Below, piece by piece: positions 1 through 7,292 of a stretch of 10,193 bases of DNA. The stretch's first letter is position 1. Each line of letters starts with the position of its first letter. The position numbers were made by a program, and so were the translations under genes. A model generated the notes under the pieces. It was not told where the DNA came from. It saw nothing but the letters and a program-made list of their open reading frames with translations, and made no database searches. The DNA is from JAGLHV01 sp023132075 [NCBI: bacterium] (lineage in GTDB: Bacteria > CBDUZB01 > JAGLHV01): contig JAGLYT010000032.1 of assembly GCA_023132075.1 (NCBI GenBank), forward strand, positions 1 to 10,193. The letters run 5' to 3'.

Positions 1-279
1 AACAACACATACAAATTCTGCAACTATTCTAAAATCATCATCCGATACATTTTCTAATATTATATCTTTAAACTCTTTATTGTCCGGAAATAAAATTATC
101 TTTTTGTGCTGCCATGTGCCATCTTTAAAATATTCCTTTTCACTTTTATATCTTTTGATGGTAAATTTTTGGTTCGTTTCCGGATCCGCTACTAACCGTG
201 ATTCCACGCTATTTATTCTTGTCAATGCAAGCCTAATTTGAAAAGAACCAGCGAAGACCTGACGCCCAGCTAATCTTTG
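1..279 (-). pseudogene. C-terminal remnant of an S24 (LexA/CI-like) peptidase domain protein, running off the left edge
   Basis: The minus strand is open from 279 to the window edge (93 codons). Key stretches read ADPETNQKFTIKRYKSEK, then GTWQHKKIILFPDNKEFKDI, then DDDFRIVAEFVCVV. This matches the C-terminal part of S24-family domains as I know it: a TxKRY strand with the catalytic-lysine region, then 'W.H..I.L.P.N..F..I.L', ending in 'EF.VIAEFV.V'. The stop probably lies just outside the window. The 5' side is broken: in-frame stops occur at 280-282 and 292-294, no ATG exists in the open stretch, and only weak TTG or GTG codons are available. The N-terminal part with the catalytic serine is absent. 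I read it as a 5'-truncated remnant, perhaps of a phage-type regulator or an S24 domain from a larger protein. A frameshifted gene start elsewhere is less likely, because only 24 bp separate it from the next stop codon. The family call is from memory of the motif. Confidence 0.5.
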
Positions 280-303
280 TTATCGTATACTTCACTTTAT
301 ATT

Positions 304-1791
304 TTATATTCGTTGAATCTTTGCTGTTCCATCTGTAATCTTTTCATCAATACAATCGTTAATCTCAGTAAATATACCTTTTAAAGGAGTATATTTATAC
401 TGGTCATTAATTAATTCTATTTTGTAACTGTCTTTTTTAGAACCATATTCAAAATTCAACTCGAAAACATCGTTTAACTCCGGTAATGGTATTTCTGAAC
501 GAGCCCGGCCTAAAGCTCTAAATATAGCCTTAGAACCATCTATTCCTAATAACTTAACATTTATGCTGTCCTTAGCAGCTTTTAGTGATGCTGTAAAATT
601 ATAAGTTACACTATGGTACACCTTTGTGGAAGTAAGACATAAAAATAATTGACTGCCCTTCCTAAGAAAAGTAAATTTCACCGAAGAATCAACCGGTTCT
701 AATTTTGCATTTTGATTATATTCCCTTTTATCCCCTGCAAATTCCCATATGAAACATTGTTTAGAAGCATTAAAGGCATTTACCGGCTTTTCATAAGTAT
801 CGGTCGACTTTTCAAAAAACCTAAAAGTAGAAAGCATTCGATTATAAATATCTTCAGGAAAAACTCCATTGCTGGTATGGTGTGCATCAAGTTTATATAA
901 AAAATTCGGTTCCTTCTTTATAAGGGTACTATCATTATTTCCGCTTGCGGCCCATATCTTAAACTGCAAAACCGGCATATTATTTATCCGACTATGTTTC
1001 ACATCGGAATAGCCATGAGGAGGATCTTTAGGATACTTAATTTTTGTTTCTGAAATTGGGTCGTAGACTTCATCCAGCCAATTTATGAAAGAGAGATCTG
1101 TTTTAATAATAGAAAGATAAAAAGCCGGAGAATGAATAGGTGTTTTTTTCCATTTCTTTTCAACGACCTCGATAATAAATTCACTTTTCCGGTTACTATC
1201 TACTTTAACTTCCTTAACCAAAAAATTTCCAGGATACTTTATTTCAAACCCAAACTCTTTATTTCTATAAGTTTTCCAATTGACAGTTACATCTTTAATT
1301 TGTTGGAAAGATTTCCTGATACCATCATAAACTTTTACTGCTTCCAGATTTTTATCAAAAAGACAAATCCAATTACTACCCGCAAGATTGTAATCACATT
1401 GAACCCCTGCACACTGGGGTAAATTTATTGCTATTCCAAATTTATCTTTTTCACCCCTTTTTGCCGGTCTTGGATCATCTATTCTATTAAGGAAAAGATA
1501 GTGTATACCTTTACTTTTCGCATCCATTTGCCAAGCAGCATTTTTGTATTGATTTTCTTCTTTAATTTCCCAATCAGGGGGGTACTTAAAAGTGAAATTT
1601 ACCTCTGGATTAGAATAAGTTTTCCAATCAATGATTTTATCTTTAGATATTTCTTTTGTTTCCTTAACTTTGTCTCCCCATACTACACAATCCTGCCAAG
1701 TTAAAATCCCGACCCCAAAAAATGTTACCGCGAAAATAATTACCAAAATGTTTTTTGAATTAGCGATTACTTTATTAATTTGTTGATTCAT
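304..1791 (-). CDS. Membrane-anchored protein with two PsbP-like modules, function unknown
   Basis: This is a 495-residue protein with a short basic N-terminus and one hydrophobic segment at about residues 14-31 (an uncleaved anchor or signal peptide; no convincing lipobox). The rest should lie outside the membrane. Two similar modules follow. Each opens with a WKTY(S/R)N motif and a 'F.F/EIKYP..(W/F)..KE' strand (residues 56-79 and 172-194) and closes with a phrase like 'R.SFQQI' (159-165) or 'MLSTFRFF' (319-326). This arrangement is typical of PsbP-like extracytoplasmic proteins. Residues 335-495 form a separate, unrecognised beta-rich domain with Cys346, Cys385 and Cys480. The ATG start is supported by AAAGGA seven bases upstream. 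The gene stands 285 bp from its upstream neighbour and is probably transcribed separately. Its link to the defence genes is doubtful. It may be an envelope or surface protein. Confidence 0.75.
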   Translation of the reverse strand: MNQQINKVIANSKNILVIIFAVTFFGVGILTWQDCVVWGDKVKETKEISKDKIIDWKTYSNPEVNFTFKYPPDWEIKEENQYKNAAWQMDAKSKGIHYLFLNRIDDPRPAKRGEKDKFGIAINLPQCAGVQCDYNLAGSNWICLFDKNLEAVKVYDGIRKSFQQIKDVTVNWKTYRNKEFGFEIKYPGNFLVKEVKVDSNRKSEFIIEVVEKKWKKTPIHSPAFYLSIIKTDLSFINWLDEVYDPISETKIKYPKDPPHGYSDVKHSRINNMPVLQFKIWAASGNNDSTLIKKEPNFLYKLDAHHTSNGVFPEDIYNRMLSTFRFFEKSTDTYEKPVNAFNASKQCFIWEFAGDKREYNQNAKLEPVDSSVKFTFLRKGSQLFLCLTSTKVYHSVTYNFTASLKAAKDSINVKLLGIDGSKAIFRALGRARSEIPLPELNDVFELNFEYGSKKDSYKIELINDQYKYTPLKGIFTEINDCIDEKITDGTAKIQRI

Positions 1792-2076
1792 CCGTTTATC
1801 CTTTCCGTATAAAAGGGAGCCTCTGCTTATTTAATCTCCCCCGGGTTAAAACCCATTCCAAACCCGCATTGGAACAAACCGTTATTTTTGAAGTTCACCA
1901 TCAAGCCATTTTAGATTTTAGGGGACATTGCGTCCCTTAGGAACTAATTATTATTTATGTTACTTCTGGTTCGTTTTTAGTTACTTCTTCCCCTCTTCTG
2001 TATAATTTGCTTATCCCACTCGAACTTGCTTTCAATTTAAACTAAGATAATCTATTTCTATCTACAATTAGTCAGG
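1792..2076. other. 285-bp non-coding gap with hairpins and an inverted repeat
   Basis: No supported gene lies here. It contains a hairpin at 1856-1874 (TTCCAA/TTGGAA, 7-nt loop), the 12-bp palindrome GGGTTAAAACCC at 1843-1854, and the stronger hairpin listed at 1919-1939. A minus-strand open stretch of 28 codons ending at 1955 (start of reading KASSSGISKLYRRGEE) lacks an ATG and may be a gene remnant. The region should contain the promoter of the downstream PsbP-like gene, but I see no convincing -35/-10 pair. The ribosome binding site AAAGGA sits just before 1791. Confidence 0.5.
1919..1939. repeat. Palindromic hairpin, GGGAC/GTCCC core
   Basis: The arms 1919-1926 and 1932-1939 pair over 8 bp (one G-U pair) around the 5-nt loop ATTGC. 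No T-run follows on either strand, so it is not a typical intrinsic terminator. Eleven bases of it (GGGGACATTGC, 1921-1931) recur inverted at 2084-2094, inside the last codons of the TPR gene. Short palindromes with GGGGAC ends are often dispersed REP-like elements, but copy number cannot be judged from this window. Confidence 0.5.
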
Positions 2077-3924
2077 TTAGTATGCAATGTCCCCAACATT
2101 GTCCTTTTCTTTAATTTTCCAATCAAGGTTTAATCCCTTTTTATTATTCTCTTCACTCTCTTTTAAACTTTTTATGATATCTTTTATTTCATTTTTTTTT
2201 GCTTCATTTCCTTCCCAAGATTCTAGCCCTTTTTCAAATGATTGAATAGATTCTTTGTTCTTTACCTGTTTTTTATATGCTACTCCCAAATTATAGTAAG
2301 CTTCAGCAAAATCAGGTTTATATTTTATAGCTAGCTTATACTCCTTTATCGCTTTTTCTAATTTATCCTGAGCATCATATTTGATCCCTAAGTTATTATA
2401 GGTTGTAGCCAAATTATTATGAGCTTTAACAAAATCAGATTTATGTTTTATAGCTAATTTAAATTCTTTTATCGCTTCCACTGGTTTATTCTGCTCACCA
2501 TATGACGCCCCCAAATTATTATGAGCTTTAGCAAAATCAGGTTTATATTTTATTGCTAATTTAAATTCTTTTATCGCTTCTTCTAATTTACCCTGTTTGT
2601 AATATATAACACCTAAATTATTATGGGCTATAACAAAATTGGGTTTATATTTTATTGCTAACTTATATTCCTTTATCGCTTCTTCTGTCTTATTTTGTTT
2701 ATAATCATAAAGAAGTCCTAAATTATAATAAGCACTAGCAAGATCGCGCTTATATTGTATCGCTAATTTAAATTCTTCTATGGCCTTTGTTAGTTTATCG
2801 TTATTATAATAAATACCACCCAAATCATTATGCGCTTCGGCATAATCAGGTTTATGTTTTATTGCTAATTCATATCGCTTTATTGCTTCTTCAATTTTTT
2901 TATGGTTGACAGAAATTAGACCCATCTCATAATAAGATTTAGCAATATCTTCCTGATAAATATTTTTAAATATAAATTCCGCACAATCAAAAAAAGTTTC
3001 TTTACCTTTATAGTTTATATTGAAATATTTTTCATTATCTATACGAACGGTGACATTCCAGTTATTTTCAATATCAATAATATCTCCGTCCACATTATGA
3101 AATTTATATCCAAATATATTTTTTAAATAACCACATTTTTTAAAATAATTCACAACTTCATTTAAAGATAAACCCATTGGTTTAATATACATATCTGGTT
3201 CTGATTTCTTATTATCGATTTCCATTTTTTTAGATAAATTTACAGTAATTATTTTAGTATATATATCTAGTTCTGATTTCTTATTATCGATTTCCATTTT
3301 TTTAGGTAAATTTACAGTAATTATTTTAGTATTTATATCTGGTTCTGATTTCCTATTATCTATTTCGAAACTATTAGCCGAAGGGTTTTTTTCATCTACT
3401 GGTTCCCCTTCCAACATTGCAAGGTTTTTCTTATTGCTTTCAATAATTTTATAAATTTCATCTCTAATATGATTAGTAAACGCTTCATTTGTAAAACCTG
3501 TATTCTTTTTAAAACTCTCGGAAAGAGAAGAAAAGCCAATTAATACACAATCTTTTTGTAACTTGTCTATACAAATTAAAATAAAAACTATAAAAAATAA
3601 AACAATTATTACATCTATTACACTTTTTATATAAATTATTAATAATAAGACTATCCACAAAAGAAATGAAACAAATAATATCTGTTTTATGAAATTTATC
3701 TTAATGAATATTAATCCCAAAATTAGTATAAAAGTAATAATTATTTTTAACACATTTTTATTTTTTATCTCTTTTATTATTTTATCCATTTTAATAATTA
3801 ACTGAAAAATCTGTTTTATTCCTTTAAGCAACTCTATTTTTATCCAACGGAGTAAAACAAATAATTTCTCTGCTATCCTCTTTTTCATTTTATTAATATA
3901 CCTATATATTACTTTCATTTTCAT
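2077..3924 (-). CDS. Membrane-anchored tetratricopeptide repeat (TPR) protein
   Basis: This is a 615-residue protein in three parts. Residues 1-57 are basic and amphipathic. Residues 58-120 are strongly hydrophobic and can form two to four membrane helices. After a linker with tandem 24-residue repeats (about 188-246) and a small mixed domain (about 250-320), residues 329-575 form about seven TPR units of 34 residues. Their consensus is 'A..N.LG..Y...(K/N)...AI.E.KLAI..KPDFA.A'. One unit near 500-541 is longer by about 8 residues. TPRs bind other proteins, so this is probably a scaffold or adaptor at the membrane; no catalytic motif is visible. The first ATG lacks a clear Shine-Dalgarno site; the ATGs at residues 3 and 13 are alternatives. 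It follows the Mrr gene by 68 bp and may belong to the same transcript, but TPR proteins are common and the functional link is unproven. The last codons (VGDIAY) overlap an inverted copy of the 1921-1931 repeat, so the C-terminus may have been altered by a repeat element. Confidence 0.85.
   Translation of the reverse strand: MKMKVIYRYINKMKKRIAEKLFVLLRWIKIELLKGIKQIFQLIIKMDKIIKEIKNKNVLKIIITFILILGLIFIKINFIKQILFVSFLLWIVLLLIIYIKSVIDVIIVLFFIVFILICIDKLQKDCVLIGFSSLSESFKKNTGFTNEAFTNHIRDEIYKIIESNKKNLAMLEGEPVDEKNPSANSFEIDNRKSEPDINTKIITVNLPKKMEIDNKKSELDIYTKIITVNLSKKMEIDNKKSEPDMYIKPMGLSLNEVVNYFKKCGYLKNIFGYKFHNVDGDIIDIENNWNVTVRIDNEKYFNINYKGKETFFDCAEFIFKNIYQEDIAKSYYEMGLISVNHKKIEEAIKRYELAIKHKPDYAEAHNDLGGIYYNNDKLTKAIEEFKLAIQYKRDLASAYYNLGLLYDYKQNKTEEAIKEYKLAIKYKPNFVIAHNNLGVIYYKQGKLEEAIKEFKLAIKYKPDFAKAHNNLGASYGEQNKPVEAIKEFKLAIKHKSDFVKAHNNLATTYNNLGIKYDAQDKLEKAIKEYKLAIKYKPDFAEAYYNLGVAYKKQVKNKESIQSFEKGLESWEGNEAKKNEIKDIIKSLKESEENNKKGLNLDWKIKEKDNVGDIAY
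3199..3366. repeat. 72-bp tandem repeat within the TPR gene (about 2.3 copies)
   Basis: The sequence starting TTCTGATTTC recurs at 3199, 3271 and 3343, exactly 72 bp apart; the third copy is partial. Copies 1 and 2 differ at only a few positions. On the coding strand each unit encodes 24 residues of the type EIDNKKSE.D..TKIITVNL.KKM, so the frame is kept at any copy number. It lies between the membrane segment and the TPR domain and acts as a linker whose length could vary between strains. Confidence 0.9.
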
Positions 3925-3948
3925 ACAATAAAAATCTTTGTATTAATC

Positions 3949-3970
3949 ACAGATAAAGGAAACAGATAAA
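3949..3970. repeat. Short direct repeat ACAGATAAA in the gap between the Mrr and TPR genes
   Basis: The 9-mer ACAGATAAA occurs at 3949-3957 and 3962-3970, within TTAATCACAGATAAAGGAAACAGATAAA. This resembles a widely dispersed bacterial intergenic repeat of the form 'TTAATCACAGAT..ACACAGAT', known to me by appearance only. It fills much of the 68-bp gap. No terminator-like hairpin with a T-run is visible here, so read-through from the Mrr gene into the TPR gene is possible. Confidence 0.4.
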
Positions 3971-3992
3971 AACTCTATTTCTTTTTATCCCC

Positions 3993-4985
3993 TTATGCTG
4001 GCCAATAAAGTTTTTTTAACGGAATTAAAGTCATTATATCGTTATCGACTTTATCATAATTTTCTATTAGCAATTCTGTTAATGAATCTATATCTATTAA
4101 AGTAATAGGGATATTTGAACGTTCTGCTTCATATCTTGCATCCTTACTGAAACCGCCAGTTGATACATATAATCCTCTATCACTAGAAGTTAGTCCGCCA
4201 ATAAAACTTCTTAATTGATTAGAACCTATAGTTCCTGCTCTATGTTTTACTTCAACTTTAATTCTTGGCTGTTCTAAACCCAATCCATCCGGAGAAGCAA
4301 TAACATCAACCCCTCTATCTGCCCCTCTTGCAGAAACTCTCGTCTTATATCCCATTGCTCTTAATATTCCAGCAACTAATTCTTGCATCTCTTCCCAATC
4401 AAGCGTTAGTATTTTATCTTTAATAAATTCATATCCCTGTTCAATTACATCATCTCTTAACACTGCAATTTCCGGCTCTTCTGGTGATATTTCATCTTTT
4501 TTAATTTTATTCCCTTTTAACAATTCTAAAAATTCTTTTGTAGCATTGTTATTTAGTAAAAACAAGGTCATAATTGCACCTATTGTATTTTTTGTAGAAA
4601 CAGACAAGATGTCTCTTTCGACTTCTCCCTTCCATGATACTTCTCGAATATGATTATAATCTTTTATCTGATTGGACTTATATTTATAATCAGATTTTAT
4701 CTCTCCAATATGGTATATTCTTTTTTCAGGATTGTATGTAATCACAGAGTCCCCAACTTTTATTTCACTTCTAAATCTATAGATTTGTCCAATCGACATT
4801 TGTTGTTTTCCTTGACTTTTCCCTGGATAAACTGAACGATATAGCTCTTTAATTTTTTCTTTTCCATCTATTTCTGCCAAATCCCCTAATTCATTCCATC
4901 CTATTGCCACACATTTTTTTTCAATAAATTCATCAACTAAATATGCAGCTCTTCCTGCTCTCACCATCCACATTTTAATGCTCAT
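3993..4985 (-). CDS. Mrr-type restriction endonuclease with N-terminal PUA/EVE-like domain
   Basis: This 330-residue protein has two domains. Residues about 4-155 (WMVRAG...VAIGWNELGDL...GQIYRF..EIKVGD.VITY......Y.IGEI...Y) fit the PUA/EVE-like domain often joined to type IV nucleases, where it is thought to read modified bases. Residues about 194-310 are an Mrr-type PD-(D/E)XK nuclease: Glu202 in MQELVAGIL, Asp227 in RGVDVIA, the E-V-K triad Glu245-Lys247 in KVEVKHR, and Gln257 in SNQLRSF. The full catalytic set is present, so it is probably active. The expected role is cutting foreign DNA that carries base modifications. There is no helix-turn-helix N-terminus as in E. coli Mrr. The start is well set: ATG with AAAGGAG 6 nt upstream, and that site overlaps the stop of the deaminase gene, leaving an 11-bp gap and suggesting coupled translation. 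No partner methylase is visible, which suits a modification-dependent enzyme. Confidence 0.88.
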   Translation of the reverse strand: MSIKMWMVRAGRAAYLVDEFIEKKCVAIGWNELGDLAEIDGKEKIKELYRSVYPGKSQGKQQMSIGQIYRFRSEIKVGDSVITYNPEKRIYHIGEIKSDYKYKSNQIKDYNHIREVSWKGEVERDILSVSTKNTIGAIMTLFLLNNNATKEFLELLKGNKIKKDEISPEEPEIAVLRDDVIEQGYEFIKDKILTLDWEEMQELVAGILRAMGYKTRVSARGADRGVDVIASPDGLGLEQPRIKVEVKHRAGTIGSNQLRSFIGGLTSSDRGLYVSTGGFSKDARYEAERSNIPITLIDIDSLTELLIENYDKVDNDIMTLIPLKKLYWPA

Positions 4986-4996
4986 TGTGTTCTCCT

Positions 4997-7228
4997 TTAA
5001 TACTCATATCTTTCTAGCAAGTTATTGAGTTCTAATTCTTGCCATTCTTTTTGATCATAAACCGGTTTAAACAATTTAAAATATCCCAATGGTTTAACCC
5101 CCTCAAAATGTCTCAATGCAACTTTCTCTTGTCCATCTTGTAAAAACATCTCGGACAGCTCTGCAGGATATGGATCATCATAGATTATTTCTGTCATCCC
5201 AACTTGTAGAATTTTCCGAGCACATAAAGGACAAGGATAAGTAGTAATATAAATTTTTGCTCCTTTTAAACCCATCCCACCTCTACGTGCACTCTGTAAA
5301 ATAGCATTTTCTTCTGCGTGAAGAGCCCGACAATTCTCTATTTTTTTCTGGTATATTTCATTAATCTCTTTGAATGGAAACTTATTTCCCATCACCTTTT
5401 TACATTTTTTCTCAAATTTTTTTATAGAAAACAATTCATTAAAACACACACAATGTTCATCAGGAATCTTTTTGTCTTCATTAAATCCATAAATTTTTCT
5501 TATCCATTCTTTGATTCCTTCTTTAATCTCCTTTCTATTACTTTCCTCTGTCTCCTTCTTTAAAAGACACTCTACATATCTTTGGAATATAGTTTCTTCT
5601 AAATCCTTTATTTCAATTAATCCACAACTCAAATGTCCTTCTCCCACATCATTCCACCCAGCACCGATTATATAGCCCTCTTTGTCTACAATTACAGCTC
5701 CCACCTGTCTGCTTATACAATTTGATTTCATTGCTAAAGCATAAGCCTGATTCATCAAGTGTTCATCATCGTTAGGTTTTGTACAACCTTTATCTATTAT
5801 AAGAGCAAAATATTTTAGAATTTTCCTTTTAAAATCTTCATCTCTATATTCCCTATTTTTTTTTCTTTCTTCTTCGGAAAATTTTTTTTCTAATTCTTCT
5901 TCTGCTACATAATTATTTATTGAGATATCGGCTAACCTGTTACATAAAGTTACGTTTTGTTTATACAGCAAATCTACTGCTTTTACATCTTTACCACTAT
6001 CTCTCTCATCCATTTTTTTAAAAATTTTTTCCTCGATTGTTTCATTTTTTTCTTTCAACCTGTTTAATCTAATTTCTTCAGGAGCAAAAATTGATACCAA
6101 ATAGAAATTTATAAATTGTTTTCTAAGGTATAGTATCTCATGGGGATTTCTTAAACTATTTATCAAAAACACCTTGTGGTTTCCTTTTTTACTAAGTAAA
6201 CTAATTATATTTTTAACATCTCTAACTAATTCATATCTAGTATCTTCCTTTTCTTTTACCAATTTCTTATTAATTACATTTTTATTTTCGTAAGTCTTTT
6301 GATAATCATAAGGATTACCACACTTTCTAATATTATCACCAAAATCTTGCATTAATTCTATACATTTACCCGGGCCTAATGACTTATACAAATCTCCTTT
6401 AATTTCTCTTATTTTTTTGACAATAAATTTTGTTATTTTTTTTATACTCTCTATCTCTTCCTTTTGTGGCTGACAAATTTTTCCATACCACTCCTTAAGA
6501 GTTTTATATTTACAATCTTGTTGCTTAATTTCATTATTTATACAGTTTATAATAGTTTCTACTTTTGTAATAAAAAAATTTTCTACCTTTTTTTTATCAT
6601 TTTTATCGTTTTTATGAATTTCAACCAATAATTTCTTTAAATTATCATCGGTATAGTTGAATAAAACTTTAAAAATAATAATATCAGATACTGTTATTGT
6701 CCTAAAGTGATGTTGTTTATTATCTTTATTAACAAACATCGCTAATTTACTGGTCTCATCATCTAAAGCATTTAAAGCTTCTCTTTGCTCCAATAATACC
6801 TTTACTTCAGAAAAAATACATTGTTTAAAATATTCTATAGTTTCTTTATTTAAATTTAATTTAGTGCATTTATTATTTTTCATAAAATGGCTTATTGCTT
6901 CTTTTTTTTCAAAACAATGAAATATTCTATTTTTTATAATTTTAAGTTTATTTTTTCTTATCTCTGCATCGGAAATTTGCAAATAATTCTCTAACTCTTC
7001 TATTAATTTATAAAAATCATATATTTCTTTTTCTATGTTTGCAAAATCTATTTTCCCTTTTTTTTCTCCTTCATTCCCATTAAAATAACCATTTTCCTCA
7101 AGATAGTCTATCAAGTTTATTTTTGCCTTTTTTTCTTTGGGAAAATTATTAAAAAATTCTGCAAAAGTAGTGCACCCACTACCAAGAGAACCTGTAAGAC
7201 CTATAACAATAATGTCAGATTTATCCAT
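4997..7228 (-). CDS. Anti-phage dCTP/dCMP deaminase (AvcD / DCTPdeaminase type) with P-loop NTPase domain and long insertion
   Basis: The protein is 743 residues. The N-terminus has a P-loop, GLTGSLGSGCTT (10-21), in which Cys19 stands where kinases have the invariant lysine. The second half of that NTPase fold appears at about 335-395 (VFLINSLRNPHEI...IFAPEEIRLNRL). Between them lies a Lys/Glu-rich, mostly helical insertion of about 270 residues. The C-terminal deaminase domain starts near 490 (RQVGAVIVDKEGYIIGAGWND). It has the zinc and proton-shuttle motif H637-A-E639-E and P665-C666-P-L-C669. A further insert of about 100 residues (530-636) carries C535, C554, H592, C593 and C595. Known relatives deplete dCTP/dCMP during phage infection and are shorter, as I recall about 500-600 residues. 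I use the ATG at 7228, preceded by GGAGG 5 nt away. An in-frame TTG at 7240 would put this ribosome site inside the gene. All visible catalytic residues are intact. Confidence 0.88.
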   Translation of the reverse strand: MDKSDIIVIGLTGSLGSGCTTFAEFFNNFPKEKKAKINLIDYLEENGYFNGNEGEKKGKIDFANIEKEIYDFYKLIEELENYLQISDAEIRKNKLKIIKNRIFHCFEKKEAISHFMKNNKCTKLNLNKETIEYFKQCIFSEVKVLLEQREALNALDDETSKLAMFVNKDNKQHHFRTITVSDIIIFKVLFNYTDDNLKKLLVEIHKNDKNDKKKVENFFITKVETIINCINNEIKQQDCKYKTLKEWYGKICQPQKEEIESIKKITKFIVKKIREIKGDLYKSLGPGKCIELMQDFGDNIRKCGNPYDYQKTYENKNVINKKLVKEKEDTRYELVRDVKNIISLLSKKGNHKVFLINSLRNPHEILYLRKQFINFYLVSIFAPEEIRLNRLKEKNETIEEKIFKKMDERDSGKDVKAVDLLYKQNVTLCNRLADISINNYVAEEELEKKFSEEERKKNREYRDEDFKRKILKYFALIIDKGCTKPNDDEHLMNQAYALAMKSNCISRQVGAVIVDKEGYIIGAGWNDVGEGHLSCGLIEIKDLEETIFQRYVECLLKKETEESNRKEIKEGIKEWIRKIYGFNEDKKIPDEHCVCFNELFSIKKFEKKCKKVMGNKFPFKEINEIYQKKIENCRALHAEENAILQSARRGGMGLKGAKIYITTYPCPLCARKILQVGMTEIIYDDPYPAELSEMFLQDGQEKVALRHFEGVKPLGYFKLFKPVYDQKEWQELELNNLLERYEY

Positions 7229-7233
7229 ATTAT

Positions 7234-7238
7234 CCTCC
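7234..7238 (-). promoter_or_regulatory. Shine-Dalgarno site GGAGG that sets the deaminase start
   Basis: GGAGG on the minus strand lies 5 nt before the ATG at 7226-7228. It overlaps codons 2-3 of the longer TTG reading, which argues against that reading. Confidence 0.8.
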
Positions 7239-7262
7239 AAATACTAATTCTTGATCTTTAAT

Positions 7263-7288
7263 AAAAGCAGGGTCAATTCCCTGTTTTT
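7263..7288. terminator. Terminator- or attenuator-like hairpin between the HEPN-like and deaminase genes
   Basis: The core stem CAGGG (7268-7272) pairs with CCCTG (7279-7283) around a 6-nt loop, and A/T pairs plus one G-U pair extend it to 10 bp (7263-7272 with 7279-7288). On the minus strand it starts 4 nt after the HEPN-like stop codon and the core is followed by CTTTTATT; on the plus strand it is followed by TTTTTT. The shape fits a bidirectional intrinsic terminator. As the two genes are only 64 bp apart, it may act as a partial terminator that lowers deaminase expression. I see no separate promoter after it. Confidence 0.65.
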
Positions 7289-7292
7289 TATT

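Noticed and set aside
712-1704. Plus-strand open frames at 712-900, 1132-1422 and 1501-1704
   Set aside because: They lie opposite the PsbP-like gene, have low-complexity Phe/Ile/Leu-rich translations typical of antisense reading, and lack ribosome sites or recognisable motifs.
1955-2041. 28-codon minus-strand open stretch (KASSSGISKLYRRGEE)
   Set aside because: It has no ATG and no ribosome site and is too short to assign; it may be a remnant and is mentioned only in the gap entry.
2280-2930. Regularly spaced similar segments that could suggest a CRISPR or satellite array
   Set aside because: The period of about 102 bp equals the 34-residue TPR unit, divergence follows codon positions, and the region is an open reading frame.
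4650-5563. Plus-strand open frames at 4650-4835 and 5318-5563
   Set aside because: Both are antisense to well-supported genes (Mrr and deaminase) whose catalytic motifs are intact; the translations look like random hydrophobic sequence.
7226-7240. TTG start at 7240 for the deaminase, adding four residues
   Set aside because: The GGAGG ribosome site would lie inside the coding region. The ATG at 7228 is 5 nt after that site and fits the short N-terminus before the P-loop.
7263-7288. Calling the hairpin a complete end of transcription
   Set aside because: Its T-run on the minus strand is short and interrupted, and no separate promoter for the deaminase is visible within the 64-bp gap, so partial read-through is more likely.
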